Assembly: GCA_028819845.1 (NCBI GenBank)
Contig: JAPPKS010000027.1
Coordinates: 248,001-312,000 of the forward strand
Length of the DNA: 64,000 nucleotides
Source: Candidatus Poribacteria bacterium
Lineage (GTDB): Bacteria; Poribacteria; WGA-4E; PCPOR2b
Direction: 5' to 3'
Part shown: one piece after another, positions 10,901-19,219 of the stretch
How positions within the stretch are numbered: the stretch's first letter is position 1
Layout of the letters: every line of letters starts with the position of its first letter
Notes under the pieces: generated by a model
What the model was told of the DNA's origin: nothing
The model's input: the letters and a program-made list of their open reading frames with translations, nothing else
The model's database searches: none
Position numbers and translations under genes: made by a program

Positions 10901-11004
10901 AAGGCATGCGTTACATACCCGGCGGTGCACGCTGTACCAATTGCCGCTAGTACCAAGAATATGAAGTTTTCTATCCTCTGATTTGTTTCGGAATTCATTT
11001 TCAT
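7990..11004 (-). CDS. gspD: Type II secretion secretin GspD with extra N-domains
   Basis: Outer-membrane secretin forming the exit channel of the type II system; 1004 residues against about 650-700 for a usual GspD. After a hydrophobic N-terminus (about 12-30) comes an N0-like domain (about 56-133). About six N1-like modules follow (about 161-217, 226-322, 329-427, 434-520, 531-610, 621-706), each ending in a pattern like LNAVxIxT followed by IxxLD. The C-terminal secretin domain (about 710-960) starts VWIDIQILEVTLDE and contains VPVLGDIPFLGNLF-type residues (PVLGDIPFLG). Linkers between modules carry W/R/G-rich stretches. It is the last gene of the operon. A usual GspD has N0 plus three N1-type modules, so this periplasmic vestibule would be unusually long. 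Confidence 0.93.
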   Translation of the reverse strand: MKMNSETNQRIENFIFLVLAAIGTACTAGYVTHALGEEDNRKGMQVAERDEAGTAVRFDFDFSSGDLQNLIKFISEEADLTIVAAENDIKDKKFALTNLRNVTIEETLEEIKTVLSQYNLTMIRTNKTVLITTFNKAVQMKVPVKRVTADPNLIEPTDEIQTYIIQLNSATASELVGGIKPLLNSAANIFADANSNSLIITDLASNIRRIVTILQVADEDPDVPLKVEVIPLTNATARSLAQTLSEVFRQEEQVTNILRKMSYTSNPDEMREMMEKAKNSGAGIDMIRGRIQIAADESSNSLIIKASEPNLVVLRELIQQLDTAPSVQTEMRIFRLKHAIAEDIAQTLEEIITGQTAGRRPGRYASRWERREWQNRRSRLRRETAEQEHQGIIGTVNIASSDHLNAVVIASDPRNFPIIEKLITELDQSDPQEEIRLYFMKFAQAVTIAQNLQDLFEGGSAGRDQNRSWWDRQELSRTDTSGFGIQGPVHLVPDARLNVLMVSTAEQNFETIEDLIKRLDVSMPDQEWATRPYFLEYADAENVETIINNLYRQGSGTSRVWWMPNQPNQNRSALAGNVTAEAYPTLNAVFISTATQRNFELIWEVIKQIDVPTPEAQKEITKPIRLEYANAEQIKDVLSEVWEGDDDRQGFSWRRYFTRGGRGEQKDINSLRGKVTVFADPDTNSLIVTTAQRYLPDVEALIRGLDFVRGQVWIDIQILEVTLDETTKLGLELTAQENRLFGEELRAGNPLVGGLDTKFALDQEISGFTYSVATKEYMALLHTLMRENKVKTLSTPSLLTRDNQEATWSRGRSIPYLQSVDTRSLLGETVNQPLFNYDFITPPVGINITIKPHIAKSKAGPDGKRTIGLEIVQIQASNFIEFTDFNAPITEDSSISAYIDVEDGQRIVVGGMIKQKQQKIESKMPVLGDIPFLGNLFRRTETATENSEIVIIITPHIIDIKNPNDLRRLEEQAKEWRSNNNSTAIEQEQGEGGISEEPIEKTDK

Positions 11005-11227
11005 GGAGTACCCCTAGACTGAATTTTAAAATAACTTCAAATGTCTAATCAATGTATGGAATAGCTTTGGATGTTCAGCCCGTCCCTAGTGCAAAGTATG
11101 TATGGCGAAAAACGGAAAACCTTCGGCATTGATTTCTATATCTTACGTTCTGAATTCCTAATGACACAATGAAGAGAGTGCCACATTTACAGTTTACTCG
11201 AGCATCCGCTAATTGCAACTACTATTT

Positions 11228-12058
11228 CTACTTCTTCTCGCCGTCGCGATCGTCATCTTTCTTCTCCTCTTCGTCCTCTCTATCCTCTTTTTCTGCACGT
11301 TCCTTGCCCCGATTCCCTCGACGTTTGCCTCCAGATGCTTCCCTCCGCTTTCGCATCATTTCACGCATAAATTTCCTTCGTTCTTCTGGCGGCAGATGTC
11401 TGAGCTTTCGTTCGACACCTTCAAAATCGCGGCCTCCGCGGCCAAAATTGGAATCTCTTCCCCCCGATTTTTCGGCAGTTTCACGGTTGCCCGTCCGCTG
11501 CTGATGTTTGCGCTCATGACCCCCACCTCCGAGAAACCCTCCTGTTAAAGCTCGAAATTCCTGTGATTTCCCGTGGTGGAAAACCATTACTTTTAGTGGT
11601 TCAATCAACTCAACCTTTGCGCCGGCAAACTCTTGACCAACGCCGACATAATAGACTTGCTGATCAGCATTGCTTCGGATTAAAGCTTTGCTTTCGGCAG
11701 ATTCATGATTGACGACGGTAGCAATAAGTTCAAATGGCGGTCCCGGTTTTTCCTTGCGGTATCCGAGTGGACGGAATAGGTTGTTTTCAGTGATGACCTT
11801 ATAGAATTGAGGGTCAGGGTTCAAATCTACGCCAACGTCTTTTGGTGCTTTATCGTTTTGCTCTTTTCCTCCCATGTCCCGGAATTTTCTCAACCATTTT
11901 TTTCGAAGTTCCGGATCTTTGTGTAAGTCGGATATTGAAATGCCTTGTTTTTCAAGTATCTCCTTCGCAAATGGGGGTATGTCCATCTCGCCGCTTACGG
12001 GCAATATTCTAATGGTGAAAAATGCAAGGGCAATGTATAAAAGCAAGTGTCTTTTCAT
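11228..12058 (-). CDS. gspC: GspC/PilP-like periplasmic protein with charged tail
   Basis: Likely the link between inner-membrane platform and secretin. The protein is about 276 residues with an N-terminal signal peptide or anchor (KRHLLLYIALAFFTIRILPVSG). A GspC/PilP homology region lies at about 90-170, recognisable from NNLFRPLG, ELIATVV, YVGVGQEF and VELIEPLKVMV. No PDZ domain follows. Instead the last 90 or so residues are Arg/Lys/Glu/Asp-rich and low in complexity. I prefer the ATG at 12058. A TTG at 12067 overlapping the previous stop codon is also in frame and would suit translational coupling. The charged tail is unusual and may contact secretin, peptidoglycan or DNA; that is speculation. 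Confidence 0.75.
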   Translation of the reverse strand: MKRHLLLYIALAFFTIRILPVSGEMDIPPFAKEILEKQGISISDLHKDPELRKKWLRKFRDMGGKEQNDKAPKDVGVDLNPDPQFYKVITENNLFRPLGYRKEKPGPPFELIATVVNHESAESKALIRSNADQQVYYVGVGQEFAGAKVELIEPLKVMVFHHGKSQEFRALTGGFLGGGGHERKHQQRTGNRETAEKSGGRDSNFGRGGRDFEGVERKLRHLPPEERRKFMREMMRKRREASGGKRRGNRGKERAEKEDREDEEEKKDDDRDGEKK

Positions 12059-12063
12059 GGCGG

Positions 12064-13593
12064 TCAAAACACCTTTGCAATCATGGACAAATCAGCACTG
12101 AGCACTGTTTCCTTCCTGTCCGCGATGGATATCCTGAGATCTCTGACGAACAACCATCTTGATGACGATTCGATTAATCGAATTAGCTCGACAATTTTAC
12201 CCATTTCGCCTTTGAAGTTCATTTCAACAATATATTTTTCCGGCTGGTAGGTTGAAGGGACTTTTGCCAACACTCCTAGCAGTTCCTCTATACGCTGTTG
12301 AATGTCCGCGACGTATGCGGTGAGTGCAATTAGTTGTTCATCAAAATTGATTGATTCTGCAATCTCGCCTTCAATCATGCCCTGTTCGCTTTCACGCCGA
12401 TTGACCAATTCCCAAAGTTTTAGCCGCAGTTCGCTATCCGGTCTTAACTGAACTCTTACTGTCTGCCGTTTTGAACTAAACCCAAAAAACTTGCCCTGCG
12501 CCACGTCTAACGCGGAAGCAATTTCATTTGCAACAAATCCTCCCTTAAATTCTGCGGCACCTGCCAACTCAAGTTTTAAGTTGTGTTGTATAAATTGGAT
12601 TAGCTGAATACGCACCCGTAAATCGATGACTGCAGGCAATGGAATGAACTGACGATTAGATGGCGTCGGCTGTGCGGCATTTTCACTCTTGCTCGTGGTA
12701 GAAGTCACTAACTGAGAAGCTTGATACGATGGAGAATTTTCTTCGGTTCCGTTAGACAAATTCGATTCTACATCTCGATTTTCCGCGGAAATATCGTTCA
12801 ATTCTCCCTTTGTCTGCGGTTTGTCCGCCGCGGCGTTTTCCATTGCTTCTGATTTCCCCGCATCAGATTTATCATCATTCAGCCATGCATCAAGCATTGC
12901 GTCCGATACCTCCTCATCCATCTCCGCCATTCCGGTATTGCTTTCTTCCTCAATTGCTTTCTGCGGCGCTAGTAACTGTGTTAATTCCTCGTTTAATTCA
13001 CTATTGTATAAATAAACCACGAGACTTCTTTTCACATGAGATGTAATCGCCTCCGTATTCCTGCCCGGTCTAGCCTTCATGTTCAGTTGATAGTTCGGCC
13101 GGAGCCCCGCTTTCCCAGCAAGAATAGCAATTCGCCGTGATATCACCGCCTCAGGCTGCTCTCCCTCAAAAATGGGGCCCCGCACCTTTTTCAACGCATC
13201 TAAACTCTCGAAATCGCCATTCCGATTCTTATGCGCAATTAGGGAATCTGCTTTTCCACCAAGAGCGGGGTGCAAAACTGCCAGATCGGACTCGCGCTGC
13301 GCACGATTAAGGTCGTCTAGGTCAATCTGACTTGAGAGTACATCATATAGGGAATCGGAGATAATCTGTCCCTGAAGACCGACATTCTCCAGAAGTTTTC
13401 CGTCAATTCGTTCGATTATTTCGGAAAGGGAAACCAATTTGCGAGCGGTCTGCAGAGCGCTGCGTTTATCAGCCAACGTTCCTCCTGAAAACCCTTGACG
13501 AGCTAAACGTCCAAGCTGCACGATTAAAATGACGCCAACAACAAAGGCAACAAGCACCAGCAGTACTTTTTCACGCTTGGTAAATTTTTTCAC
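12064..13593 (-). CDS. gspM: GspM/PilO-like protein with a ComEA-type HhH insert
   Basis: Inner-membrane platform protein, 509 residues. The N-terminus TKREKVLLVLVAFVVGVILI is a short cytoplasmic stretch and a membrane helix, as in GspM. The C-terminal domain (about 440-509, EKYIVEMNFKGEMGKIVELI onward) has the PilO/GspM ferredoxin-like pattern. Between them, residues about 90-140 match a ComEA-like helix-hairpin-helix (DDLNRAQRESDLAVL, then HKNRNGDFESLDALKKV), which is not a normal part of GspM or PilO. A Ser/Asn/Glu-rich low-complexity region (about 220-320) separates the halves. The stop abuts the next gene, and the previous gene ends 11 bases upstream. Confidence 0.8.
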   Translation of the reverse strand: MKKFTKREKVLLVLVAFVVGVILIVQLGRLARQGFSGGTLADKRSALQTARKLVSLSEIIERIDGKLLENVGLQGQIISDSLYDVLSSQIDLDDLNRAQRESDLAVLHPALGGKADSLIAHKNRNGDFESLDALKKVRGPIFEGEQPEAVISRRIAILAGKAGLRPNYQLNMKARPGRNTEAITSHVKRSLVVYLYNSELNEELTQLLAPQKAIEEESNTGMAEMDEEVSDAMLDAWLNDDKSDAGKSEAMENAAADKPQTKGELNDISAENRDVESNLSNGTEENSPSYQASQLVTSTTSKSENAAQPTPSNRQFIPLPAVIDLRVRIQLIQFIQHNLKLELAGAAEFKGGFVANEIASALDVAQGKFFGFSSKRQTVRVQLRPDSELRLKLWELVNRRESEQGMIEGEIAESINFDEQLIALTAYVADIQQRIEELLGVLAKVPSTYQPEKYIVEMNFKGEMGKIVELIRLIESSSRWLFVRDLRISIADRKETVLSADLSMIAKVF

Positions 13594-13604
13594 CTACGGT
13601 CACC

Positions 13605-15359
13605 TTATTTTTCGTTGTTGTCGTCTTCTGCCGGTTCAGACTGTTTTTCTACACTTTCTGACCAAATATCCGTGTCTTCTTTCTCAATCTGACCCTCACC
13701 CGGCTGGACGTGCCGCGCTTGAGCAAACAGTCGTGCAGATTGCGGTGACAGGCTGCAAGTCACCTGCACCTGGGATATCTGTTTTTTGTCACGTTCGACA
13801 CTTGTAATCTGTCCGGATTTAATGTCTTTGACCAACCCAGATTGCGCCATGTCGCTGAGCATTTTGCTAATTTCTTGATGGGAGCTAGCTTCAACACTAA
13901 ACACAATCTTCGCTCTATCGGGATCATCAAGATGACTAATGTTCAAAGTTGTCCAAGCGATTTTTGTGCGATTGGCGAAACGAAGGCTAAATTCACGGAA
14001 AATATCCAAGGGCGAATTGCGAGGCGTCAATAGGTCGGTTATTGCCAGATTTTTGACTAATGCATTTTTTGCGCGAGATTCCGCCCCTTTTATACTTCGA
14101 ATCTCGTCGTCCAAGTCATCGATTTTCGATTGGTGGGATGCGCGGCATGTCAACCCACCTAATGCCAAACCGAAGAGCAGCACCGCTCCTGCGGCGATAC
14201 CCAAGAGCATCTGCGACTTTCTTTCCGCTTGCGTGAGCTTAGCTTTTTCTTCTTTTGGAAGGAGATCGAGCGTAATCTGACGAGTTAGGGCATTCACGCC
14301 GAGCCCCAGCGACACTGCTAGACCGCTTCCAAAACCCTCATTAGATTGGCGGTTCGGCTGTAATTCATCCAGAATTTCCAAGGATTGATTGGGGATTGAA
14401 GACCTCAGTGCGTCGAGTGGGTTCCATATACGTGCGGGAATTTGCAGTTGAGCAGCGACGTAAGTCGAAAAGCCGGAGATTCGGGCACCTCCGCCGCATA
14501 ACCAGATTTCACGGACGAGTTCACTCGCCGTCAAATTGAGTTCCCGGCTTGCCGCGCCAATCGACCGTTTCAGTTCAGTAATGAATTCTTTCGCCCATAC
14601 ATAAGTAGGTGTTGCGCTTTGAGACCGCCCGTTTAGCTCAGCGTTACCAATCTTATTACGTTCAGCGCTCCCAAAGTCGTCACCTGTTTCACTTTGGTAG
14701 TAGCGCGTTAATGAATCTCCACCGGTAGGAAAACTCCGCGAAAACTGAAGGAGGTTCCCTCGCATAACACACAAATCCGTCCGGCTTGCCCCAATATCCA
14801 CGACCAATATTCGCTGATCGGACGAATTACCGTTGAGTTCCATGCCCGCCAACACACAAATTGCTAACGTCGAAGGCAACATCGCCCTTGGCAGAAGTCC
14901 AAGTGGTTGCAGATAATCTATCTGTTTTTGTACCGCGTCCCGCCGCGCTGCAATGAGTTCCACGGACACCCCGGTCTCGCCGTCACGACGCACATCATGA
15001 TAATCGAAGACGGCTTGTTCCGGCGAGAATGGCAATTCAGTTTCCGCTTGGATAGCAACAAGACTTGGGAGCTGATCGTCAGTCACGGCATCTGGCAGGT
15101 TAGTTAAACGCCGTGAAGTCACCACCAGCCTGGGAATGGATAAGACGACTGGAATTTTTTTTCGTCCTAGTATTCTCTTCCAGAGTTTCTGCAACGTCTG
15201 TTGAATCGTCTTGTCGTCAATCTCCCCCGTGGGGTTATCTTGCGTGTACTGTTCTATTCCTGCACTAACCAATTGCAGCCCTGCCGGCGTTTGCTCTAGC
15301 TGCGATAATTTAACTGCGCTTGCGCCAATGTCAATGGATACAACCTGATGCTTAGCCAC
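13605..15359 (-). CDS. gspL: GspL as a PilM-PilN fusion
   Basis: Inner-membrane platform protein, 584 residues. The N-terminal two thirds is an actin-like PilM ATPase-fold domain: VVSIDIGASAVKL at the start, ILVVDIGASRTDL near residue 180, and IWLCGGGARISG near 280. One membrane helix follows at about 385-405 (LLGIAAGAVLLFGLALGGL), then a PilN-like periplasmic domain with ISHLDDPDRAKIVFSVEAS. GspL has the same overall layout, cytoplasmic actin-like part plus helix plus ferredoxin-like part, but here the cytoplasmic part looks much closer to PilM. It should recruit the GspE ATPase to the membrane. The gene lies 36 bases after gspK and 11 bases before the gspM-like gene. Confidence 0.87.
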   Translation of the reverse strand: MAKHQVVSIDIGASAVKLSQLEQTPAGLQLVSAGIEQYTQDNPTGEIDDKTIQQTLQKLWKRILGRKKIPVVLSIPRLVVTSRRLTNLPDAVTDDQLPSLVAIQAETELPFSPEQAVFDYHDVRRDGETGVSVELIAARRDAVQKQIDYLQPLGLLPRAMLPSTLAICVLAGMELNGNSSDQRILVVDIGASRTDLCVMRGNLLQFSRSFPTGGDSLTRYYQSETGDDFGSAERNKIGNAELNGRSQSATPTYVWAKEFITELKRSIGAASRELNLTASELVREIWLCGGGARISGFSTYVAAQLQIPARIWNPLDALRSSIPNQSLEILDELQPNRQSNEGFGSGLAVSLGLGVNALTRQITLDLLPKEEKAKLTQAERKSQMLLGIAAGAVLLFGLALGGLTCRASHQSKIDDLDDEIRSIKGAESRAKNALVKNLAITDLLTPRNSPLDIFREFSLRFANRTKIAWTTLNISHLDDPDRAKIVFSVEASSHQEISKMLSDMAQSGLVKDIKSGQITSVERDKKQISQVQVTCSLSPQSARLFAQARHVQPGEGQIEKEDTDIWSESVEKQSEPAEDDNNEK

Positions 15360-15395
15360 AATTGTGCCTTAAGTTAGATGGTGCGAAACGTCAAT

Positions 15396-16955
15396 TCAAT
15401 CCTGCTTCCAATATTTGACGACAACCTGAGGTGCGGACCGATCAATCGCCCCGACACAGGAAGCAAGAATTTTTCCTTGTGAATCGACTCCAGACGATTC
15501 GATGAGAAAGCCGTGCGACCGGTAGGTAATGAGATCTACAATCTGCCGGAACGTGTTTGGATCAATTCCTTCTACATCAAGCAGTTGAGCGGTGTTTGTA
15601 AACGGATTTCCGGTAATTGCATTTTGCACTAATGCCTGATTCTGTTGTCCGCTTGCCGGAGCTGCCTCACGGCGGTTAACAATTGCTTGGGCTTTATTTG
15701 AATCCATCCCCGGCAACAACTGTAAAATCTCGTTGGACGCGGTATTGACGTTAATTAGTCCGCTACGCGTCGCTTCGTCAACGGTGGTGATTCGATCGAC
15801 AATGCTCTTGAACTCATCTGATGTAATTAATTTAACTTCCTTGAGTTTGTCCACATTTTCAAACGCGCCCTCGTTTTCGCGATGTTCTATGATCCGTTCG
15901 GCAATTCCTTGATCGATGCCGTCAAGGGATGCTAAATTGCCTGCATCGGCGGTGTTAATGTTGACCTGTTCTTGGTTGTTCTCATCGCTTTCCTTATCGC
16001 TATTCTCATTGTCGTTCTCAGCGTTTTCCTGGTTGTTTTCCCCATCGCTGTCTTCTACGGTGATTCGATTGCGAATGTTGTCAAAAATCTGATTTGAAAC
16101 GGCTTGAGCGTCTATCAAATCGCCTATTCCCTTGAGCGATCGCTGATGGATTAGCGACTCCGCTTCGCCTTGCGAAAACACCGGCTGGTTATTAGAGCCG
16201 TGGATCTGTGTAATCTGTTGAGCATCTGCACTGTTGACGTTTACCCTGGGTTGCCCGTTAGCGTCGGTGTTTTTGTCAATAGAATAAACTGTCGCATAAT
16301 CAATTAGACCCTTCGTGTTACTTCCTTCCGCCGCACCTTGATTCCGATTTTCGGCGGAGTAACCTTGTGTGAGGCGTCGCCGGCCGTAGAGAATTTCCTG
16401 TGTCATGCCATCAATTCGCGCCACGTCCAGCACTGTCCGATAGGGGCGCCCCTCTACGATTGCGTCTGCAAGCGGCGATTGTTCTGCAGTTTCCGCCACC
16501 TCATAGCCCACAGTACCGAGCAACCCTCGAACGACGTTTACATCCGCCGAATTCAAATTGACTTTAGATTCTTCGTCCGTGATTGTCACTCGATAGGTTA
16601 GCGCGTCCCCAACGTTGCTTGCATTTTCAATCTGCTCTTCCATCTCCTGCGCCCAGTTTTCGCCCAGCGCGTCGTAGGGCGTCGTATCACTGCGCAGTAT
16701 TGCGACTGATTTCTCAAAACCTGCTTTCGCCGCATAGTAGAACTTCGTTCGTTCAACAAAATTAGCCTGCGCTCGTTGTTCGAGGCGGATTGAATAGAGA
16801 AACTGCGTTACTAGCACAGAGAGGATTGTCAATATCCACAGAGTGGCGATCAGTGACAGCCCTAATTCGCAGTTGCATGCCGGGCGGGAGCGGCAATGCG
16901 GGACACCGAATTTGTCTCCTGAGATGTATAGATGTGGTTTCCTAAAATTATTCAT
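15396..16955 (-). CDS. gspK: GspK minor pseudopilin expanded with HhH modules
   Basis: Minor pseudopilin thought to cap the tip of the pseudopilus, 519 residues against about 320 for common GspK. A prepilin segment follows Gly32: LSLIATLWILTILSVLVT. It lacks Glu at position +5, as is usual for GspK. Helix-hairpin-helix modules introduced by VNLNSAD, VNVNSAD, VNINTAD and INVNTAS begin at about residues 132, 238, 331 and 401. A very acidic Asn/Glu linker at about 303-330 separates the second and third. The last module ends near the C-terminus (VVVKYWKQD). One such region is normal in GspK; four is not. It starts 8 bases after the gspJ stop. Confidence 0.85.
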   Translation of the reverse strand: MNNFRKPHLYISGDKFGVPHCRSRPACNCELGLSLIATLWILTILSVLVTQFLYSIRLEQRAQANFVERTKFYYAAKAGFEKSVAILRSDTTPYDALGENWAQEMEEQIENASNVGDALTYRVTITDEESKVNLNSADVNVVRGLLGTVGYEVAETAEQSPLADAIVEGRPYRTVLDVARIDGMTQEILYGRRRLTQGYSAENRNQGAAEGSNTKGLIDYATVYSIDKNTDANGQPRVNVNSADAQQITQIHGSNNQPVFSQGEAESLIHQRSLKGIGDLIDAQAVSNQIFDNIRNRITVEDSDGENNQENAENDNENSDKESDENNQEQVNINTADAGNLASLDGIDQGIAERIIEHRENEGAFENVDKLKEVKLITSDEFKSIVDRITTVDEATRSGLINVNTASNEILQLLPGMDSNKAQAIVNRREAAPASGQQNQALVQNAITGNPFTNTAQLLDVEGIDPNTFRQIVDLITYRSHGFLIESSGVDSQGKILASCVGAIDRSAPQVVVKYWKQD

Positions 16956-16963
16956 TCACCCAT

Positions 16964-17869
16964 TCAGCCGCCCGGTGCTGCGTTGGGGATACTGGGCGGT
17001 TGCTCGTTAAAATTTGCGCTCATTAACAGATATACCATCGTTGATTGGGTCTCGTGCGCAACACCTTGGCGTGGGGCTTGTGTTCTCCGTTGAATGTTAT
17101 TCTCGCTAGAAACGGCAATGGTCACTTCAACTGCCTTTGGAATCATCTCTCCGCTCTCCCATGAATCGTACCATGTTTCTCCGTCAAAATACTTTAGGTC
17201 GAAGGAGACAATCTGATTGATGATTGGCACAATGTCCACCTCTATAGGATTGCCCTCGTCATCTTCGGACGGGATTGTTCCTGTTTCAATCAGCGGTAGC
17301 ACCACCGTTTCAGGATTAAGTGATGCTGTGGTCACCCGTAAAAGCGCCGGCGTCTCATCTGCTTGGCCATTTATGCCTAACATTGCACCGCGTAACTCCA
17401 AACCGCCCTGTTCCCGAATCGGATCTCTACCAATATAGTAGCTGACGCGCTGCACATCGCCGACGAGCGTTTCCCGTATTTCGTCGTCTTCATCTACCAA
17501 TCCTCTCGCCGCGTTCAATTCAGCAAGGAACGGATCGGGGGCCGCATGAGCGAGTGTTACAAAGCTGATCAGATCCCGCTCGCCGGATTCATGTGAATTT
17601 TGCTGCGAAATGAGCGTCAGCGCATCATCTCCCTGCACCGCCTGCAAATTGCTTAAATCTGTGACGATTCGGTCTAACGCAATTCTACACTTCTGGGACA
17701 TTACAATCCGCGATCCTGTTTTCTCGTATACGTCCATCGCCACATTGAAAGCGGTGTAGGTAGAACCGCTGATGATGACAAGAATACTCACGGCGATAAG
17801 CAGTTCAATTAATGTTAGTCCACCCTCATGCGAAACGTTTAACGAGTCTCGTGAATTTGATTTATCCAT
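16964..17869 (-). CDS. gspJ: GspJ-like minor pseudopilin
   Basis: Minor pseudopilin of the type II system, about 301 residues. A class III leader ends SHEGG, followed by LTLIELLIAVSILVIISG with Glu at +5, so a prepilin peptidase should cut after Gly. The long C-terminal domain with an FDLKYFDGETW-like strand is typical of GspJ. I chose the ATG at 17869, which gives a short leader and has GGAAGG five bases upstream. An ATG at 17911 overlaps the gspI end but has no ribosome site. No prepilin peptidase gene lies in this window, so it must be encoded elsewhere. Confidence 0.85.
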   Translation of the reverse strand: MDKSNSRDSLNVSHEGGLTLIELLIAVSILVIISGSTYTAFNVAMDVYEKTGSRIVMSQKCRIALDRIVTDLSNLQAVQGDDALTLISQQNSHESGERDLISFVTLAHAAPDPFLAELNAARGLVDEDDEIRETLVGDVQRVSYYIGRDPIREQGGLELRGAMLGINGQADETPALLRVTTASLNPETVVLPLIETGTIPSEDDEGNPIEVDIVPIINQIVSFDLKYFDGETWYDSWESGEMIPKAVEVTIAVSSENNIQRRTQAPRQGVAHETQSTMVYLLMSANFNEQPPSIPNAAPGG

Positions 17870-17900
17870 TCCGCCCTTCCGTCCACCACGTTTATTGCAT

Positions 17901-18341
17901 CTACCGGCCATTTTGCGGTTGCGGCATCTGTCGATTGGCGATATAGGTAATCATTGATGTTGATTCATCCTTCCCGCGCTCTAGCCACGTGACTGTTACA
18001 TTGACAGCACGAAGCCCTTCCTCGAACTCATCCGATACCACGTCGTGAACTTCCGAGCGCCAACGGTACGGAGAGTTTTCACCAAAGTCTCCCGATTCTT
18101 GACCAATGTCCGGATATCCCTCAAGTTCGATTTGCGCCATGCGGGTTTTGATGAGGTACATGGCAGTCGTCTTATCTTGCGAATTCCTTTGATTGTTTGC
18201 CGCGTTAGAAAATGATTGGAGGAGCACTGGCAATCCGAGTGAAAGAATCGCTAAAGTCACGACAATTTCAATCAAAGTAAATCCGCTGTTGCCGCGCGCC
18301 GACATATGGAGATTCGCAACAAAAACCTTCGGAGGAGTCAT
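17901..18341 (-). CDS. gspI: GspI-like minor pseudopilin
   Basis: Minor pseudopilin, about 146 residues. Leader ARGNSG followed by FTLIEIVVTLAILSLGLP with Glu at +5. The short C-terminal part with YLIKTRMAQIE and VTVTWLERGKD fits GspI, which nucleates the tip complex with GspJ and GspK. The ATG at 18341 is preferred, with a GGGG stretch about 9 bases upstream. A TTG at 18347 and an ATG at 18305 are also in frame. About 160 bases without a gene separate it from gspH, the largest gap inside the operon; I see no promoter or terminator there. Confidence 0.85.
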   Translation of the reverse strand: MTPPKVFVANLHMSARGNSGFTLIEIVVTLAILSLGLPVLLQSFSNAANNQRNSQDKTTAMYLIKTRMAQIELEGYPDIGQESGDFGENSPYRWRSEVHDVVSDEFEEGLRAVNVTVTWLERGKDESTSMITYIANRQMPQPQNGR

Positions 18342-18502
18342 GTACAAAGCCCCAATTTCCTTCCGGAAATTTAGCAGTTTGCTCGTGTGTGTAAGGTGTC
18401 GAACTTAACGAATTCAAGTATCTTCTGTTGGATAGTCAAGTATATATAAAAGATTGCCCGATACGTGGAATGTCTCGCGGCGGTCAATAGAAACCCAAGG
18501 GT

Positions 18503-19219
18503 TTAATCTCTATCGAGGTTGGGTTCCTCGGTATTAACATGTCCCAGTGCTTTAGCCTGTTGACTACTGAGCCCTTCAGTGTGGATGCGCCCTGTAGCGC
18601 CCTCGACAGTGATGGACATCAGTTTGCCCTGCAGATTTTGAATATACAGAGTTGTTTCTTCCGAAGAACCCGTTGGGGAGAAGTAAATATAATCAACACC
18701 GGAGTCTACCTGCCTTGATTGAAAATTATGGTTAGTTCTCATGCGAGATAGGGTCACATTTTTGCCCAGAGACTGCGGAAGGCCGAGGATATTGCTTGTC
18801 CGCGAAATCATTGGGCGGCCCGTCACAGAACTTTCACCTTCCAGTCTTTGCTGATTTATGACCGGTATAACTGTGCTTGAAGGACTGGCGATCGAAGACG
18901 CAGACGGGTCCGTGATTTCGAAAGTGTCGCTGGAAGCGAGCCAGTATTTGTTCAAATCAAAATCAAACACTACGAGATATGGGGACCGTTCTGTAATTGA
19001 CATGTCGCGTGCAAAACGCAGCATGTCTCGCACGCCATGCACTGATGATTTTAAGCGCGATGACGCAGTGAAGCCGCGTAGAGAAGGCATCGCAATCGAA
19101 GATAAAATTACAATCAACGTCAGTACAATCATAATTTCAATTAACGTAAAAGCTGAATCGAAATTACGGGAGCTACTGCGTTTCCTCAATCCAGTTGGTA
19201 ATGTCAGCGTTATACCCAT
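18503..19219 (-). CDS. gspH: GspH-like minor pseudopilin
   Basis: Minor pseudopilin, about 238 residues. The prepilin segment reads FTLIEIMIVLTLIVILSS with Glu at +5. The residue before the cut site is Ala (FDSA) where Gly is usual; some prepilin peptidases accept Ala. The rest has the GspH pattern, including a VRDMLRFARDMSITERSPY region near the N-terminal helix. I chose the ATG at 19219, directly after a GGGAGG sequence within the end of gspG, which gives a 47-base overlap. The frame is open further upstream to 19351, but that would overlap most of gspG and precede the leader by too many residues. Confidence 0.82.
   Translation of the reverse strand: MGITLTLPTGLRKRSSSRNFDSAFTLIEIMIVLTLIVILSSIAMPSLRGFTASSRLKSSVHGVRDMLRFARDMSITERSPYLVVFDFDLNKYWLASSDTFEITDPSASSIASPSSTVIPVINQQRLEGESSVTGRPMISRTSNILGLPQSLGKNVTLSRMRTNHNFQSRQVDSGVDYIYFSPTGSSEETTLYIQNLQGKLMSITVEGATGRIHTEGLSSQQAKALGHVNTEEPNLDRD

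Noticed and set aside
12810-13046. Plus-strand open frames across the secretion operon
   Set aside because: They are antisense to well-supported genes, and their composition follows from the codon pattern of the real strand.
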